From NCBI RefSeq assembly GCF_000711885.1, contig NZ_JONK01000033.1, forward strand, positions 1 through 55,261: a stretch of 55,261 nucleotides of DNA, written 5' to 3'. The notes under the pieces were generated by a model. It ran no database searches. It was given only the letters and a program-made list of their open reading frames with translations, and was not told the origin of the DNA. The position numbers and the translations under genes are program-made. The stretch is from Chromobacterium haemolyticum DSM 19808 (GTDB lineage: Bacteria > Pseudomonadota > Gammaproteobacteria > Burkholderiales > Chromobacteriaceae). This document shows, one piece after another, positions 40,954 through 50,076 of the stretch. Position 1 is the first letter of the stretch, and each line of letters begins with the position of its first letter.

Positions 40954-41874
40954 ATGGCCAACCCCCTCTACCGCAAACACATCATTTCCATACCGGACTT
41001 CAGCCGCGAGGAACTGGAGCTGGTGGTGGCCACGGCAGCCCGCCTGAAACAACAGCCTCGCAACGACCTGCTGAAAGACAAGCTGGTGGGGAGCTGTTTC
41101 TTCGAGCCCTCCACCCGCACCCGTCTGTCCTTCGAGACCGCGGTGCAGCGGCTGGGCGGCAGCATCATCGGCTTCGCCGACGGGGGCAACACCAGCGCCA
41201 AGAAAGGCGAAACCCTGGCGGACTCCATCAAGATCATCGGCTCCTACACCGACGCGGTGGTGATGCGTCATCCCAAGGAAGGCGCGGCGCGCCTGGCCAG
41301 CGAGTTCTCCGCCGTGCCCATCATCAACGGCGGCGACGGCTCCAACCAGCACCCAACCCAGACCCTGCTGGACCTGTTCACCATTCGGGAAACCCAGGGC
41401 ACGCTGGAAAACCTGACCGTGGCCTTCGTCGGCGACCTCAAGTACGGCCGTACCGTGCACTCGCTGACCCAGGCGCTGTCGTTGTTCGGCGCCCGTTTCT
41501 ACTTTGTGGCGCCGGAGCAACTGGCGATGCCGGACTACATCTGCGAGGAGCTGGACGAAAAAGGCATCCAGTACACCGTGGTCGGCAGCTTGGACGACGT
41601 GATTCCGCAAGTGGATGTGCTGTACATGACCCGCGTGCAACGCGAGCGTTTCGACGAGGCCGAGTTCAAGAAGATTCAGGGCAAGTTCGTGCTGCGCGCG
41701 GACATGCTGCACAACGCCCGCAGCAATATGAAGATTCTGCACCCGCTGCCGCGCGTCGACGAGATCGAAACCAGCGTGGACGCCACGCCGCACGCTTATT
41801 ACTTCGAACAAGCCAAGAACGGGGTCTATGCGCGCCAGGCGCTGCTGTCGCTGGTGTTGAACGAGACCGTCTGA
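40954..41874 (+). CDS. pyrB: Aspartate carbamoyltransferase catalytic subunit
   Basis: A 306-residue catalytic chain that joins carbamoyl phosphate and aspartate to carbamoyl aspartate, the committed pyrimidine step. Key motifs are intact: [11 protein letters not shown] (carbamoyl phosphate binding), [44 protein letters not shown] and [10 protein letters not shown]. An RBS (GAAAGGA) lies upstream. It is followed after 20 bp by pyrI, so the enzyme is the Escherichia coli-like class with regulatory chains. Confidence 0.97.
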   Translation: MANPLYRKHIISIPDFSREELELVVATAARLKQQPRNDLLKDKLVGSCFFEPSTRTRLSFETAVQRLGGSIIGFADGGNTSAKKGETLADSIKIIGSYTDAVVMRHPKEGAARLASEFSAVPIINGGDGSNQHPTQTLLDLFTIRETQGTLENLTVAFVGDLKYGRTVHSLTQALSLFGARFYFVAPEQLAMPDYICEELDEKGIQYTVVGSLDDVIPQVDVLYMTRVQRERFDEAEFKKIQGKFVLRADMLHNARSNMKILHPLPRVDEIETSVDATPHAYYFEQAKNGVYARQALLSLVLNETV

Positions 41875-41894
41875 TTCAGGAAAAGGAAACCATC

Positions 41895-42353
41895 ATGCAA
41901 TATACCCGCACCGTAGAAGCGCTGAAGCAAGGCACCGTCATCGACCACATCCCGGCCGGCCAGGGGCTGGTCATCCTGCGTCTGTTCAAACTCAGCGAAA
42001 CCGGAGAGCGCGTCACCGTGGGGCTGAACCTTTCCAGCCGTCACATGGGCGCCAAGGACATCATCAAGGTGGAGAACATCGCGCTGTCGGAGGAACAGGC
42101 CAACGAACTGGCGCTGTTCGCGCCGCAGGCCACCGTTAACGTGATCGACAACTTCGAGGTGGTCAAAAAACACAAGCTGGCGCTGCCGGACACCATCGAA
42201 GGCATCTTCTCCTGCCCCAACTCCAACTGCATCTCGCACAACGAGCCGGTGACCAGCTTTTTCTACGTTAAACCCCAGGCGCGCGACACAAAAATGAAAT
42301 GCAAGTATTGCGAAAAGGTGTTCAGTAGGGATATCGTTGCAGAGGTGCGCTAA
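41895..42353 (+). CDS. pyrI: Aspartate carbamoyltransferase regulatory subunit
   Basis: A 152-residue regulatory chain. The N-terminal allosteric domain ([39 protein letters not shown]) binds CTP/ATP, and the C-terminal zinc domain has CPNSNC and CKYCEK, four cysteines that join the catalytic chains. An AAGGAAA site lies upstream. Translation probably follows pyrB in one transcript. Confidence 0.96.
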   Translation: MQYTRTVEALKQGTVIDHIPAGQGLVILRLFKLSETGERVTVGLNLSSRHMGAKDIIKVENIALSEEQANELALFAPQATVNVIDNFEVVKKHKLALPDTIEGIFSCPNSNCISHNEPVTSFFYVKPQARDTKMKCKYCEKVFSRDIVAEVR

Positions 42354-42420
42354 GTCGTACAAGGGTGAATAGAGAAATATCAAGAAAACACTGCGTTCGA
42401 CAGTGGTAAAAAGCACGAGC

Positions 42421-42450
42421 AAGCGCCGCAGTCATCTGCGGCGCTTCTCA
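42421..42450. terminator. Bidirectional terminator, pyrI / GNAT
   Basis: AAGCGCCGCAG and CTGCGGCGCTT, perfect arms around TCAT, followed by TCTCATTT. It ends pyrI and, by symmetry, may also end the convergent GNAT gene. Confidence 0.8.
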
Positions 42451-42458
42451 TTTCAGGC

Positions 42459-42977
42459 TCACGACGCAGACGGCCCCTCGCTGGCGCCGTCGATAAAGCG
42501 CTGCAGAAACACCAGGTCCAGCCAGCGGCCAAACTTGAATCCCACCTGCGGCAACATGCCCACCTGCTGGAAACCCAATTTCTCATGGAAGCGGATAGAA
42601 CCCGCGTTGGCGGCGTCCACCGCGCCTATCATGGTGTGCTTGCCCAGCGCCTTGGCGCGCGGAAACAAGGCTTGCACCAAGGCGGTGCCAATACCCTTGC
42701 CGCGCGCGTCGGCGGACAGGTGCACGCTGTGCTCCACGGTGAAGCGGTAGCCCGGCTTGACGCGGAAATCGCCAAAGCTGGAGAAACCCAGGATCTTGCC
42801 GTCCTCCTCCGCCAGCAGCACCGGATAGCCGGCCGCGGCGCGGTCCTGGAACCAGACGGCAAACTCGCCGGCGGACAGGGGATCGTCGTTGTAGATGGCG
42901 GTGGTGGTGGCGATAACCTCGTTGTAGATGTCGAGTATCGCCGCCAGGTCTTCCAGCGTGGCGTCGCGGATAATCAT
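42459..42977 (-). CDS. PAT-like GNAT acetyltransferase
   Basis: A 172-residue acetyltransferase of the phosphinothricin acetyltransferase-like group (IRDATLEDLAAILDIYNEVI, YTVEHSVHLSADARGKGIGTAL). The acetyl-CoA loop RGKGIGTAL is intact, and RFHEKLGFQQVGMLPQVGFKFGRWLDLV is typical of this subfamily's end. Members acetylate phosphinothricin-like or methionine sulfoximine-like amino acids; the true substrate here is unknown. Normal length. Confidence 0.9.
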   Translation of the reverse strand: MIIRDATLEDLAAILDIYNEVIATTTAIYNDDPLSAGEFAVWFQDRAAAGYPVLLAEEDGKILGFSSFGDFRVKPGYRFTVEHSVHLSADARGKGIGTALVQALFPRAKALGKHTMIGAVDAANAGSIRFHEKLGFQQVGMLPQVGFKFGRWLDLVFLQRFIDGASEGPSAS

Positions 42978-43043
42978 GTTCTGTCCCTTGCTGATGTGGC
43001 TTGTTGTGTGGATCGCGGGCGAGGACGCCGGCGCGTATCCTTA

Positions 43044-43186
43044 GAGTCTGTTCATCATCTGCTGCGCTTCATGAGGCGTGACACGATGAGTACCGCTTCG
43101 AAATGCTCATGTACCACTTGACCATTCCGCTTGCTCAGCGGTTTTCGCCTTGTCTCGCTCTTGCTCGCTAGATTTTGAACAGGCTC
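43044..43186. mobile_element. MITE-like element, copy 9 (intact, inverted)
   Basis: A 143-bp reverse copy with ends GAGTCTGTTCATCATCT and AGATTTTGAACAGGCTC and exact TTA duplications (43041-43043, 43187-43189). Nearly a mirror copy of the element at 3800-3942. It lies between the GNAT start and the NYN gene end, where no stop codon is involved. Confidence 0.9.
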
Positions 43187-43216
43187 TTAAATGCAAACAG
43201 TGTACCAGCCGTCGGT

Positions 43217-44083
43217 TCAGCCGGCAGCCGTCGGCTTTTTGCGCGGGCTGCGCTTCTTGCGCGCCGGCGTCTCCGGCGGCGGATCCGCCGCGGGCGGCGT
43301 TGCCGTGGGCGCCGCCAAGGGGGATTCGCCGTCGTGCTTGAGCCGGATTTCGCAATGCAGTTTGGAGCCGTTTCGGCTTTCCTGCACCGTCAGGAAGTCC
43401 AGCTTCTTCACCATCTGCGACAACCGGGAATGGCCGTAGACCCTCGGGTCGAACGAGGGATCGTTCTTGGCCAGATAGGTGCCCACCACCGACAGCTCCG
43501 CCCAGCCGCTGTCGCGGGACACGGCCTCGATCGCATTGGTGAACATGTCCTGCAGCGGGTGGCGCTCCTTCTCCGGCTGCGGCTTGGCTCGGCTGCGCGC
43601 GCTGCGCGTCTTGGGCTTGTCAGCCGCGATCTTGGCCACCGCCGGTTCCGGCCGCAAAATCTCGGTGAACACGAATTTGTCGCAAGCGGCGATGAAGGGC
43701 CGCGGCGTCTTGGATTGCTCGCCCAGGCCGATCACCATCAACCCGGATTCACGCAGCCGGGTCGCCAGGCGGGTAAAGTCGCTGTCCGAGGACACCAGGC
43801 AGAAACCGTCGAAATTACCGGTGTAGAGCAGGTCCATCGCGTCGATGATCAGCGCGGAGTCGGTGGAATTCTTGCCCTTGGTGTAGGCGAACTGCTGAAT
43901 CGGCGAAATCGCGTACTGGTGCAGCACTTCCTTCCAGCCCTTCAATTGGCTGGTGGTCCAGTCGCCGTAAGCGCGCTTGACCACGGCGGTGCCGTACTTG
44001 GCCACCTCGGCCAGCAACTCGGCGATCAGCGCCGACTGCGCGTTGTCCGCATCGATCAATACTGCCAGTTTGCGATTTTCCAT
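43217..44083 (-). CDS. NYN domain protein with OST-HTH/LOTUS-like domain
   Basis: A 288-residue protein. The NYN (PIN-like nuclease) domain occupies about residues 1-145: KLAVLIDADNAQ, KGKNSTDSALIIDAMDLLY, FCLVSSDSDFTRLATRLRESG with acidic residues typical of the active site. A second domain (about 175-250, DMFTNAIEAVSRDSGWAELS, YGHSRLSQMVKKLDFL) fits an OST-HTH/LOTUS RNA-binding fold. A Pro/Ala/Lys tail follows. Probably an RNA-processing nuclease; its targets are unknown. Confidence 0.86.
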   Translation of the reverse strand: MENRKLAVLIDADNAQSALIAELLAEVAKYGTAVVKRAYGDWTTSQLKGWKEVLHQYAISPIQQFAYTKGKNSTDSALIIDAMDLLYTGNFDGFCLVSSDSDFTRLATRLRESGLMVIGLGEQSKTPRPFIAACDKFVFTEILRPEPAVAKIAADKPKTRSARSRAKPQPEKERHPLQDMFTNAIEAVSRDSGWAELSVVGTYLAKNDPSFDPRVYGHSRLSQMVKKLDFLTVQESRNGSKLHCEIRLKHDGESPLAAPTATPPAADPPPETPARKKRSPRKKPTAAG

Positions 44084-44119
44084 GCTTGGTTTCCGTAAAA
44101 CGATTGAGTCATGCTAAAA

Positions 44120-44152
44120 CCGGCCGCCGCGGCTGTCAAAACCGGCGGCCGG
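44120..44152 (-). terminator. Terminator after SBP gene
   Basis: Minus-strand CCGGCCGCCG/CGGCGGCCGG stem followed by TTTTAG, just past the end of the periplasmic binding protein gene at 44159. Confidence 0.75.
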
Positions 44153-44158
44153 GCGCCG

Positions 44159-44962
44159 CTACGGCGGCGGGGCGCGCAATGTCTGCTCCACGATGGCGGC
44201 AATCCGCCCCTCGCGTTTCATCTGCTCCAAGACGGCGTTCAGTTGCCGGATGAAATCGTCCAGATAGGGAAAATGCTGTTGACCGCGCTTGGCGAAACCG
44301 ACATAGGCCTGCTCGCCGTTCAGACTGGCCGCCGCCGCCAATCCGCCGCGTTGCTCCGCGCTGATCACGCCTCGCCGCTGAAGCCGATCCAGCACGTAGA
44401 GAATGGACAGCTTGTCGTTCAAATAGCAATCAATGCGGCCATTGACCAGCTTCAGCAGATTGCCCTGAGTGTCCGGCGCCTCGTCCAAATGAATCTCGCC
44501 GCGCTGCACCGCCAGCCAGAATGCCTTGCCGCCGGGGCGGAAACCCGCGTTGTTGCCAAAGCGCAGGCCCAGGAAATCCGCCGGCCAATGCGGCCGCGGC
44601 GCCCGCATGATGTCCGCCCGGCAATACACCGCCAGTTGCTCCTGCCAGAACGGCGCCGAATAGCCCATGTAGTCGCGCTCCGGACGGTAGTACGGCGGAG
44701 ACAACGCCGGCGCGCGGCCGGCCTCCAGTTCGGAGAGGCCGCGCTTCCACGGCACAGGCCGCAGCTCGATGCGATAGCCGGACAAGCGCTGCGACGCCTC
44801 GCGCAACACTTCGTTGTAAACGCCCTCTGCCCGTCCGTCCTTCTCATAGGAATACGGCGGATAACCGTTGTCGACCAAAACCACCACCTGGCGCGGCGGC
44901 GCTGCCGCAATGCCCTGCGCCAGCCCGGCCAACAGCAGCCACAACAAGCCCGATCTGATCAT
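44159..44962 (-). CDS. Periplasmic solute-binding-like protein (SBP_bac_3)
   Basis: A 267-residue exported protein with a signal peptide (SGLLWLLLAGLAQGIAAA) and a solute-binding family 3 fold: VVVLVDNGYPPYSYEKDGRAEGVYNEVLREA, PPYYRPERDYMGYSAPFW. No transporter genes adjoin, so it may be a stand-alone sensor or scavenging protein, as often found in betaproteobacteria. The ATG at 44962 starts a good signal peptide; an in-frame upstream ATG adds ten residues. The ligand is probably an amino acid. Confidence 0.82.
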   Translation of the reverse strand: MIRSGLLWLLLAGLAQGIAAAPPRQVVVLVDNGYPPYSYEKDGRAEGVYNEVLREASQRLSGYRIELRPVPWKRGLSELEAGRAPALSPPYYRPERDYMGYSAPFWQEQLAVYCRADIMRAPRPHWPADFLGLRFGNNAGFRPGGKAFWLAVQRGEIHLDEAPDTQGNLLKLVNGRIDCYLNDKLSILYVLDRLQRRGVISAEQRGGLAAAASLNGEQAYVGFAKRGQQHFPYLDDFIRQLNAVLEQMKREGRIAAIVEQTLRAPPP

Positions 44963-45062
44963 TTGAATGACATAATCCGTGTCGATAAACACGTTATAGC
45001 CGCTACGCGCGCCAAGGAGATGGGCTGGCCGCTAAACGAACCCGTAAACGCGCGCGGCAAAC

Positions 45063-45088
45063 AAAAAGCCGCCCAGCGGGCGGCTTTG
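45063..45088 (-). terminator. Terminator after DUF2059 gene
   Basis: Minus-strand AAAGCCGCCCGCTGGGCGGC with its completing TTTTTG tract, downstream of the gene at 45109-45651. Confidence 0.85.
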
Positions 45089-45108
45089 ACGGCGAAGCGC
45101 GGATGCGC

Positions 45109-45651
45109 TTACTTTTTGGCGATGCTCTTGCCGAAGCTTTCCGCGGCGGCGCGCATCTTGGGCAACAGCACCGGCTCGGCGGCCTTCAAGGTGTCGCCGG
45201 CGATGGTGTTGATGATCTGCGGCTGCTGTTTCAGCAGTTTCTGACCCGCTGCGGTCTTGTAGAAAGCATTGATCTGCTTGAGTTCGTCGGCGCTGAACTG
45301 GGCGCTGTAAGCCTTGGCTACAGTCTGCTCGAACTGCTGCTTGGCAGTGCTGGAGCCAAAGTAATCGCTGGCCAGCTTGTGCACGTTCTCGCCGTAGGTC
45401 TTGAAGCCTTCCTGCGCCTTCTTCTGCTGAGCTTCGCTCAGCTTGATCTTGTTCTTGACGAAGTATTCCTGCAGCAGCGGCATCGCGCTGGCGGTGGTGC
45501 GCTGCGCCAGTTCCGGCAGCATATTGTTCAGGTTCAGCGTGGCGGACAACTCTTTGACGGCGGCGTCCTGGGCGGCGTCGGCGTGCGCCAGCAGCGGCAA
45601 AGTCAGCGCCAGGGCGGCCAGGCCGGCTTTGAGCGGGCGTGATGCGAACAT
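45109..45651 (-). CDS. Exported DUF2059 protein
   Basis: A 180-residue protein with a signal peptide ([18 protein letters not shown]) and a helical DUF2059 domain: INAFYKTAAGQKLLKQQPQI is the family's best-kept segment, preceded by FEQTVAKAYSAQFSADELKQ. The function is unknown. The ATG at 45651 is supported by AAAGGA upstream. Standalone unit with a terminator. Confidence 0.87.
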   Translation of the reverse strand: MFASRPLKAGLAALALTLPLLAHADAAQDAAVKELSATLNLNNMLPELAQRTTASAMPLLQEYFVKNKIKLSEAQQKKAQEGFKTYGENVHKLASDYFGSSTAKQQFEQTVAKAYSAQFSADELKQINAFYKTAAGQKLLKQQPQIINTIAGDTLKAAEPVLLPKMRAAAESFGKSIAKK

Positions 45652-45765
45652 GTGGAATCCTTTGGCTTTGAGTTGGAAACAGCTGGCGTCGGCCAGGCCG
45701 ACGCGAAAACACCGGCAGTGTGACACCGCCGCCGCCGCAGGTCAAAAAAGACGGGGGGCCTGCGC

Positions 45766-46716
45766 CTAGCGTGCCGCGGCGGGGGCCGGCGGCAACTGGC
45801 TCTGCCAGCCCTGGTAAGCGCCGATATTGGCGCGAGTGATCAGCTGCACCGGCACTAACACCAAGCTTGGCTTGGCGTTGGGCTTATCCAGCAATTGGCG
45901 GCCCAGCTTCACCGCCTCCGCGCCGATGGCGTACGGAGCTTGGCTGACGGAGGCCACAATCTGATTCTGCGCTCGCAACGCCTTTTCGATATCCGGCGAG
46001 CCGTCCACCCCAGCCACCATCACCTCCTTGCGGCCGGCTTCCCGCGCGGCCTGCTCCGCCCCCAGCGCCTGGCGGTCGTTGCAGGAGAACACGCCGTTGA
46101 TCATAGGGTAGCGCCGCAGATGCCGCTCCATCAGCCGCTTGCCGCCCCAGCTGGACGCCATGCCGCTCTCTTGATGGCTGAGCAAGCGGATTTTGGGAAA
46201 TGCGGCCAAGCTACGGCGGCAACCGGCCACCCGGTCCCAGACAGACGACACCGGCGGACCGTTCTGAATCACCATCGTCCCATGGCCGTGCATCTGCTCC
46301 GCCAGATAACGGCAGGCCAGCGCGCCAGCCTGAACATTGTCCGATTTGACCGTGCCGTCGACGCCGGGCGCATCCACGTCCACCGCCACCACTCGCACCC
46401 CGGCCTGGTGCGCGATACGCACCAGCGGCGCCACCGCCTTGCTGTCCGCGGCCACCAGCAGAATCAGCTCCACCTGCTGACGCAGCAGTTGCCGCACCTG
46501 TTCCTCCTGCCGCTCCAGGCTGAAATTGGCGGACAGGGTGGTGACTTGCGCATTGGGATTGGCCGCGCGCGCCTCGTTCAGCGCGCCGCGCGCCACGAGC
46601 TGATAGAAGGGGTTGTCCAGCGCTCCCACGGACACGCCGATGCGGCTCAAGGGGGCGGCGTAAACGGCTCCAGCCAGCGACAGCCAACAACAGGCGAAGA
46701 ATCGGCTCGGCATCAT
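45766..46716 (-). CDS. Periplasmic sugar-binding-type protein
   Basis: A 316-residue exported protein of the ribose/LacI-type periplasmic binding family (Peripla_BP_4). Signal peptide (FFACCWLSLAGAVYA), then IGVSVGALDNPFYQLVARGAL, VAADSKAVAPLVRIAHQAGVRVVAVDVDA, SDNVQAGALACRYLAEQM and VAGVDGSPDIEKALRAQ. No permease or ATPase genes are next to it, so it is an orphan binding protein, possibly feeding a receptor or a distant transporter. The ATG at 46716 is chosen over a GTG six bases upstream. Confidence 0.84.
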   Translation of the reverse strand: MMPSRFFACCWLSLAGAVYAAPLSRIGVSVGALDNPFYQLVARGALNEARAANPNAQVTTLSANFSLERQEEQVRQLLRQQVELILLVAADSKAVAPLVRIAHQAGVRVVAVDVDAPGVDGTVKSDNVQAGALACRYLAEQMHGHGTMVIQNGPPVSSVWDRVAGCRRSLAAFPKIRLLSHQESGMASSWGGKRLMERHLRRYPMINGVFSCNDRQALGAEQAAREAGRKEVMVAGVDGSPDIEKALRAQNQIVASVSQAPYAIGAEAVKLGRQLLDKPNAKPSLVLVPVQLITRANIGAYQGWQSQLPPAPAAAR

Positions 46717-46890
46717 GGCCACTCAAGAGAGGGTTGAAATACATGCCATCCCAGTTTAGACCACCTGGCTTGAAGCGAAACTACGCCGAACAATGGCTTG
46801 GGAGCCACAATGCCCCCGGCGACACCAGCGGCCTGCGGGCCTGCTCAAGACCCGCCGCGCCGCGTGGCGCAACGCGCGGCAGATGGAGAC

Positions 46891-47463
46891 TCAGGCCGCC
46901 TGGCTCAAGCTGGCCCGCACCCTTTGCGCCAGCAGCTCCAGTTGCAGCCAGCCGTCTTCCCATTGGCAGTGGCCGGACTCCACATTGATGTGGCCGGCCT
47001 GCCGCAGCCAAGCGATGGGCGTGCGCCAGTAGCCCGCCAGCCGAGCCGCGCGCGGGGTCTTGCAGAACGGATCGTTGCTGCTCGCCACCATCCTGGCCGG
47101 AAACGGCAAGGGCTGCCGCGGCGTCGGCGCGAACCCCATGAGCTCGCGCGGCACAAAGGGCCGCTCCACATCCGCCGGCGCCACCAATAAAGCGCCAGCG
47201 ATTCGCCGCGGATGGCGCTGCGCGTAATGCGCCACCGCTACGCAGCCCAGGCTGTGGGCAACGACGATGGCTGGCTTTCGCGTCCTCTCAAGCGCCTGAT
47301 CCAGGCCCTGCAGCCAGTCGTCCAGCCGCGGCGCGTCCCAATCGCTTACCTCCACCCGCTCGGCTTTCAAACGCCGCTGCCAGTGGCTTTGCCAATGCCG
47401 CGGGCCGGAGTTGTGCCAGCCAGGCTGAATGATCAAGTCGAAATCCGCCAGCGAAGGTTCCAT
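46891..47463 (-). CDS. RBBP9/YdeN-type alpha/beta hydrolase
   Basis: A 190-residue serine hydrolase-like protein of the RBBP9/YdeN group. IIQPGWHNSGPRHWQSHWQ is the family start; AHSLGC carries Ser, SNDPFC the Asp and GHINVESG the His of the triad. RBS GAGGAG upstream of the ATG at 47463. A small cytosolic hydrolase of unknown substrate. Confidence 0.88.
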   Translation of the reverse strand: MEPSLADFDLIIQPGWHNSGPRHWQSHWQRRLKAERVEVSDWDAPRLDDWLQGLDQALERTRKPAIVVAHSLGCVAVAHYAQRHPRRIAGALLVAPADVERPFVPRELMGFAPTPRQPLPFPARMVASSNDPFCKTPRAARLAGYWRTPIAWLRQAGHINVESGHCQWEDGWLQLELLAQRVRASLSQAA

Positions 47464-47674
47464 CGCTCAGCTCCTCAAAGGTTGATCTCGCACTGTAGAA
47501 TGACTTTTATATTCTTGGAAATGATATTGAACGAAAAACTTATTCCCCATACCTCTAAAGCAGTACTGTCATCGCATAGATTTATTTGGAATTTAAAGAT
47601 AAAAAACAATCACTTCTGGCTCTAAAACATTTCTGATTAGATGCAATCATCGCTTGCACTCTCAGGAAATCGCC
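47464..47674. promoter_or_regulatory. AT-rich divergent promoter region (sbp)
   Basis: About 210 bp of markedly AT-rich DNA between the hydrolase and the sulfate-binding protein. It contains TTTATATTCTTGGAAATGAT and several A/T tracts near 47570-47620 that may hold the promoter. In other bacteria such genes are regulated by CysB; no unmistakable CysB site is seen by eye. Confidence 0.55.
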
Positions 47675-48673
47675 ATGCCACGACTCACCTTCCGCCATGC
47701 CCTGCTGTCCCTCGCCTTGTTCAGCGGCGCCGCGCCGCTGCTGGCCTCGGAGCTGCTCAACGTCTCGTACGACCCCACCCGCGAGCTATACCAAGACGTC
47801 AACAAGGCCTTTGCCGAGCAATGGAAAAAACAGGGCGGCGACGTCGTCATCAAGCAATCGCACGGCGGCTCGGGCAAACAATCGCTGGCCATCCAGCATG
47901 GCCTGGAGGCCGATGTGGCCACGCTGGCGCTGGCCTACGACATCGATGTGCTGGCGGATCAGGGCCTGCTGCCCAAGAACTGGCAAAGCCGCTTGCCGGA
48001 CAATAGCTCGCCCTATACCTCCACCATCGTGTTCCTGGTGCGCAAGGGCAACCCCAAGGGCATCCGCGATTGGGGCGACCTGATCAAGCCCGGCGTCCAG
48101 GTCATCACTCCCAACCCCAAAACCTCCGGCGGCGCGCGCTGGAACTATCTGGCGGCCTGGGGCTACGCGCTGAAACAGCCCGGCGGCAACGAGGCCAAGG
48201 CCCGCGCCTACGTCGGCGAACTATACAAGCACGTGCCGGTGCTGGACACTGGAGCGCGCGGCGCGACGCTGACCTTCGCACAACGCGGACAGGGCGATGT
48301 GCTGCTGGCTTGGGAGAACGAGGCGGTGCTGGCGGTGAAAGAGCTGGGACCGGATAAGTTCGACATTGTCACCCCCTCATTGTCCATCCTGGCGGAACCG
48401 CCGGTGGCGGTGGTGGATAAGGTGGCCGACAAGAAGGGCAACCGCAAGCTGGCCGAGGCTTATCTGAAGTTCCTGTATACCCCTCAGGGCCAGACCATCG
48501 CGGCGCAGAACTACTACCGCCCGCGTGACGCCAAGATTGCGGCGCAATACGCCGGCCAATTCCCCAAGGTCAAGCTGTTCACGCTGCAAGAGACTTTCGG
48601 CGACTGGCGCAGCACCCAGCGCAAGCACTTCGCCGACGGCGGCGTGTTCGATCAACTAGTAGCCAAGAAATAA
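47675..48673 (+). CDS. sbp: Sulfate/thiosulfate-binding periplasmic protein
   Basis: A 332-residue sulfate-binding protein of the Sbp/CysP family. After the signal peptide ([18 protein letters not shown]) come [65 protein letters not shown] and [10 protein letters not shown], all typical sulfate-contact segments. The ATG at 47675 follows CAGGAAA; an upstream ATG at 47654 is less likely. No cysTWA genes are adjacent, so it must work with a transporter encoded elsewhere. Confidence 0.93.
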   Translation: MPRLTFRHALLSLALFSGAAPLLASELLNVSYDPTRELYQDVNKAFAEQWKKQGGDVVIKQSHGGSGKQSLAIQHGLEADVATLALAYDIDVLADQGLLPKNWQSRLPDNSSPYTSTIVFLVRKGNPKGIRDWGDLIKPGVQVITPNPKTSGGARWNYLAAWGYALKQPGGNEAKARAYVGELYKHVPVLDTGARGATLTFAQRGQGDVLLAWENEAVLAVKELGPDKFDIVTPSLSILAEPPVAVVDKVADKKGNRKLAEAYLKFLYTPQGQTIAAQNYYRPRDAKIAAQYAGQFPKVKLFTLQETFGDWRSTQRKHFADGGVFDQLVAKK

Positions 48674-48686
48674 ACACCGCCCCGTA

Positions 48687-48829
48687 GAACCTGCTCAAGG
48701 CCTCGCGCGTCAGAGCGAGACAAGGCGAAAACGGCTGATGAAGCGAAATGTGCATTCGGTACATGGGCATTTCGAAGCCGTACTCACCGTGTAACGCCCC
48801 ACAACGCGCAGTAGATCGTAAACAGGTTC
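48687..48829. mobile_element. MITE-like element, copy 10
   Basis: A 143-bp copy with ends GAACCTGCTCAAGGCCT and AGATCGTAAACAGGTTC; flanks GTA and TGA no longer match. Its right end is identical to the IS end. It lies between the sbp stop (14 bp away) and its terminator. Confidence 0.85.
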
Positions 48830-48840
48830 TGACATGCGAA

Positions 48841-48866
48841 CAGCCCGGCTAGCCGGGCTGTTGTTC
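48841..48866. terminator. Bidirectional terminator, sbp / YgjP-like
   Basis: CAGCCCGGCT and AGCCGGGCTG, a perfect 20-bp palindrome, followed by TTGTT; in the other direction followed by TTCG. It lies between convergent genes, pushed 160 bp from sbp by the inserted element. Confidence 0.75.
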
Positions 48867-48882
48867 ATCCCGCGACAAGAAC

Positions 48883-49380
48883 TCAGGCCTGCTGACTTTC
48901 GCGCCAGGTCAACCACACCCGCATGTCGAACTCCAACTGGTGGTAGTCCGGCTCCATATGACAACACAGCTGATAGAAAGCCTTGTTGTGATCCTTCTCC
49001 TTCAGATGGGCCAGCTCGTGCACCACAATCATGCGCAGGAACGGCAAGGGCGCGTCGCGAAACAGCGCGGCGATGCGGATCTCGTTCTTGGTCTTCAGCT
49101 TGCCGCCCTGCACCCGCGACACGAAGGTATTGGTGCCCAGCGTGCCCTTGACCGGGTGCTGCTGACTGTCGTAGCTCACCTTGGCCGGCAAGGCGGCGTT
49201 TTTCAGATAACGCTGCTTGATCTCGGACACATACTGGTACAACGCCTTGTCCGTCTGCACATCGTGGCTGTCCGGGTACTTGCGCGCCAACCAGACGCCA
49301 AGCTGCCCGGCGTCCAGCAGCGCCTGAACCTGGCCTAGCAAAGCGGAGGGATAGTGTTGCAAATAGTTGAGAGTAGACAT
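48883..49380 (-). CDS. YgjP-like metallopeptidase domain protein
   Basis: A 165-residue protein with the zinc-peptidase core VVHELAHLKEKDHNKAFYQLCCHMEPDY: HELAH plus the downstream H typical of the YgjP/DUF45 metallopeptidase group. It also has VKGTLGTNTFVSRVQGGKLK and EIRIAALFRDAP. Cytosolic, with unknown substrate. The ATG at 49380 is preferred to one two codons upstream; the difference is trivial. Confidence 0.85.
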   Translation of the reverse strand: MSTLNYLQHYPSALLGQVQALLDAGQLGVWLARKYPDSHDVQTDKALYQYVSEIKQRYLKNAALPAKVSYDSQQHPVKGTLGTNTFVSRVQGGKLKTKNEIRIAALFRDAPLPFLRMIVVHELAHLKEKDHNKAFYQLCCHMEPDYHQLEFDMRVWLTWRESQQA

Positions 49381-49431
49381 CGCCACATTGTAAAACGACT
49401 GCGCGGCCCGGTGTTGTCGCGACGCAAACCG

Positions 49432-49962
49432 TTACAGCAACAAACAGGACGGATCATCCCACTGATAGCTGAGCGCCAGCACGCGCCGGCCCCCGGCGGT
49501 GTCCACCTCGCAGGGTGCGGACTCCACGCCGCCCAGTGCCTGGTAAAAGGCGCGGCCGTCCCGATTTGCTTGGTAAGCCCACAGGAACAAGGGCCGGCCC
49601 GGCGCAACGCGCAAGGCTTCCGCCGCCGCCGCCGCCATCAAGGCGCGCCCGATGCCGCGCCCCTGCTGCCCGGCCTGCACATGCAGATTGTCCAGATAAA
49701 CGCCCCGCTCCGGCGCCTCGTCCGGCAATAGGCAAACGAAGCCCACCGGCTCTCCCTGCCACAGCGCCAGCTGTACCCAGGGCGGACGCGCGGCGGCGAA
49801 ACGCCGCTGCCACACAAGCAGGCGCTCGTCCCAAGCGCGCAGGTCCAGATACTCATCCGGCAGGATGCCGCGGTAATGCCGCCGCCAGCTGGCGACGTGC
49901 AGCGCGGTGATCCGCTCCACATCCCCAGCATCCGCCGCGCGCAGCAATAGGTTATTGGTCAT
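49432..49962 (-). CDS. GNAT family N-acetyltransferase
   Basis: A 176-residue acetyltransferase. Acetyl-CoA loop QAGQQGRGIGRALMAAAA is intact, and LFLWAYQANRDGRAFYQALGG matches the last GNAT region. AGGAGG lies just before the ATG at 49962, so the start is well supported. Divergent from the ABM gene at 50077. Substrate unknown. Confidence 0.88.
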   Translation of the reverse strand: MTNNLLLRAADAGDVERITALHVASWRRHYRGILPDEYLDLRAWDERLLVWQRRFAAARPPWVQLALWQGEPVGFVCLLPDEAPERGVYLDNLHVQAGQQGRGIGRALMAAAAAEALRVAPGRPLFLWAYQANRDGRAFYQALGGVESAPCEVDTAGGRRVLALSYQWDDPSCLLL

Positions 49963-50076
49963 CTTCGCTCCTCCTAGTCGCGGTGGTTCCACGCCAGCGG
50001 CCAAACTGGTTCTGGCCAAGGCCGCCGGCAATCAAGACAATGCCGATTCCCCCACCTTACTCCAGGAAGGTCTTGC

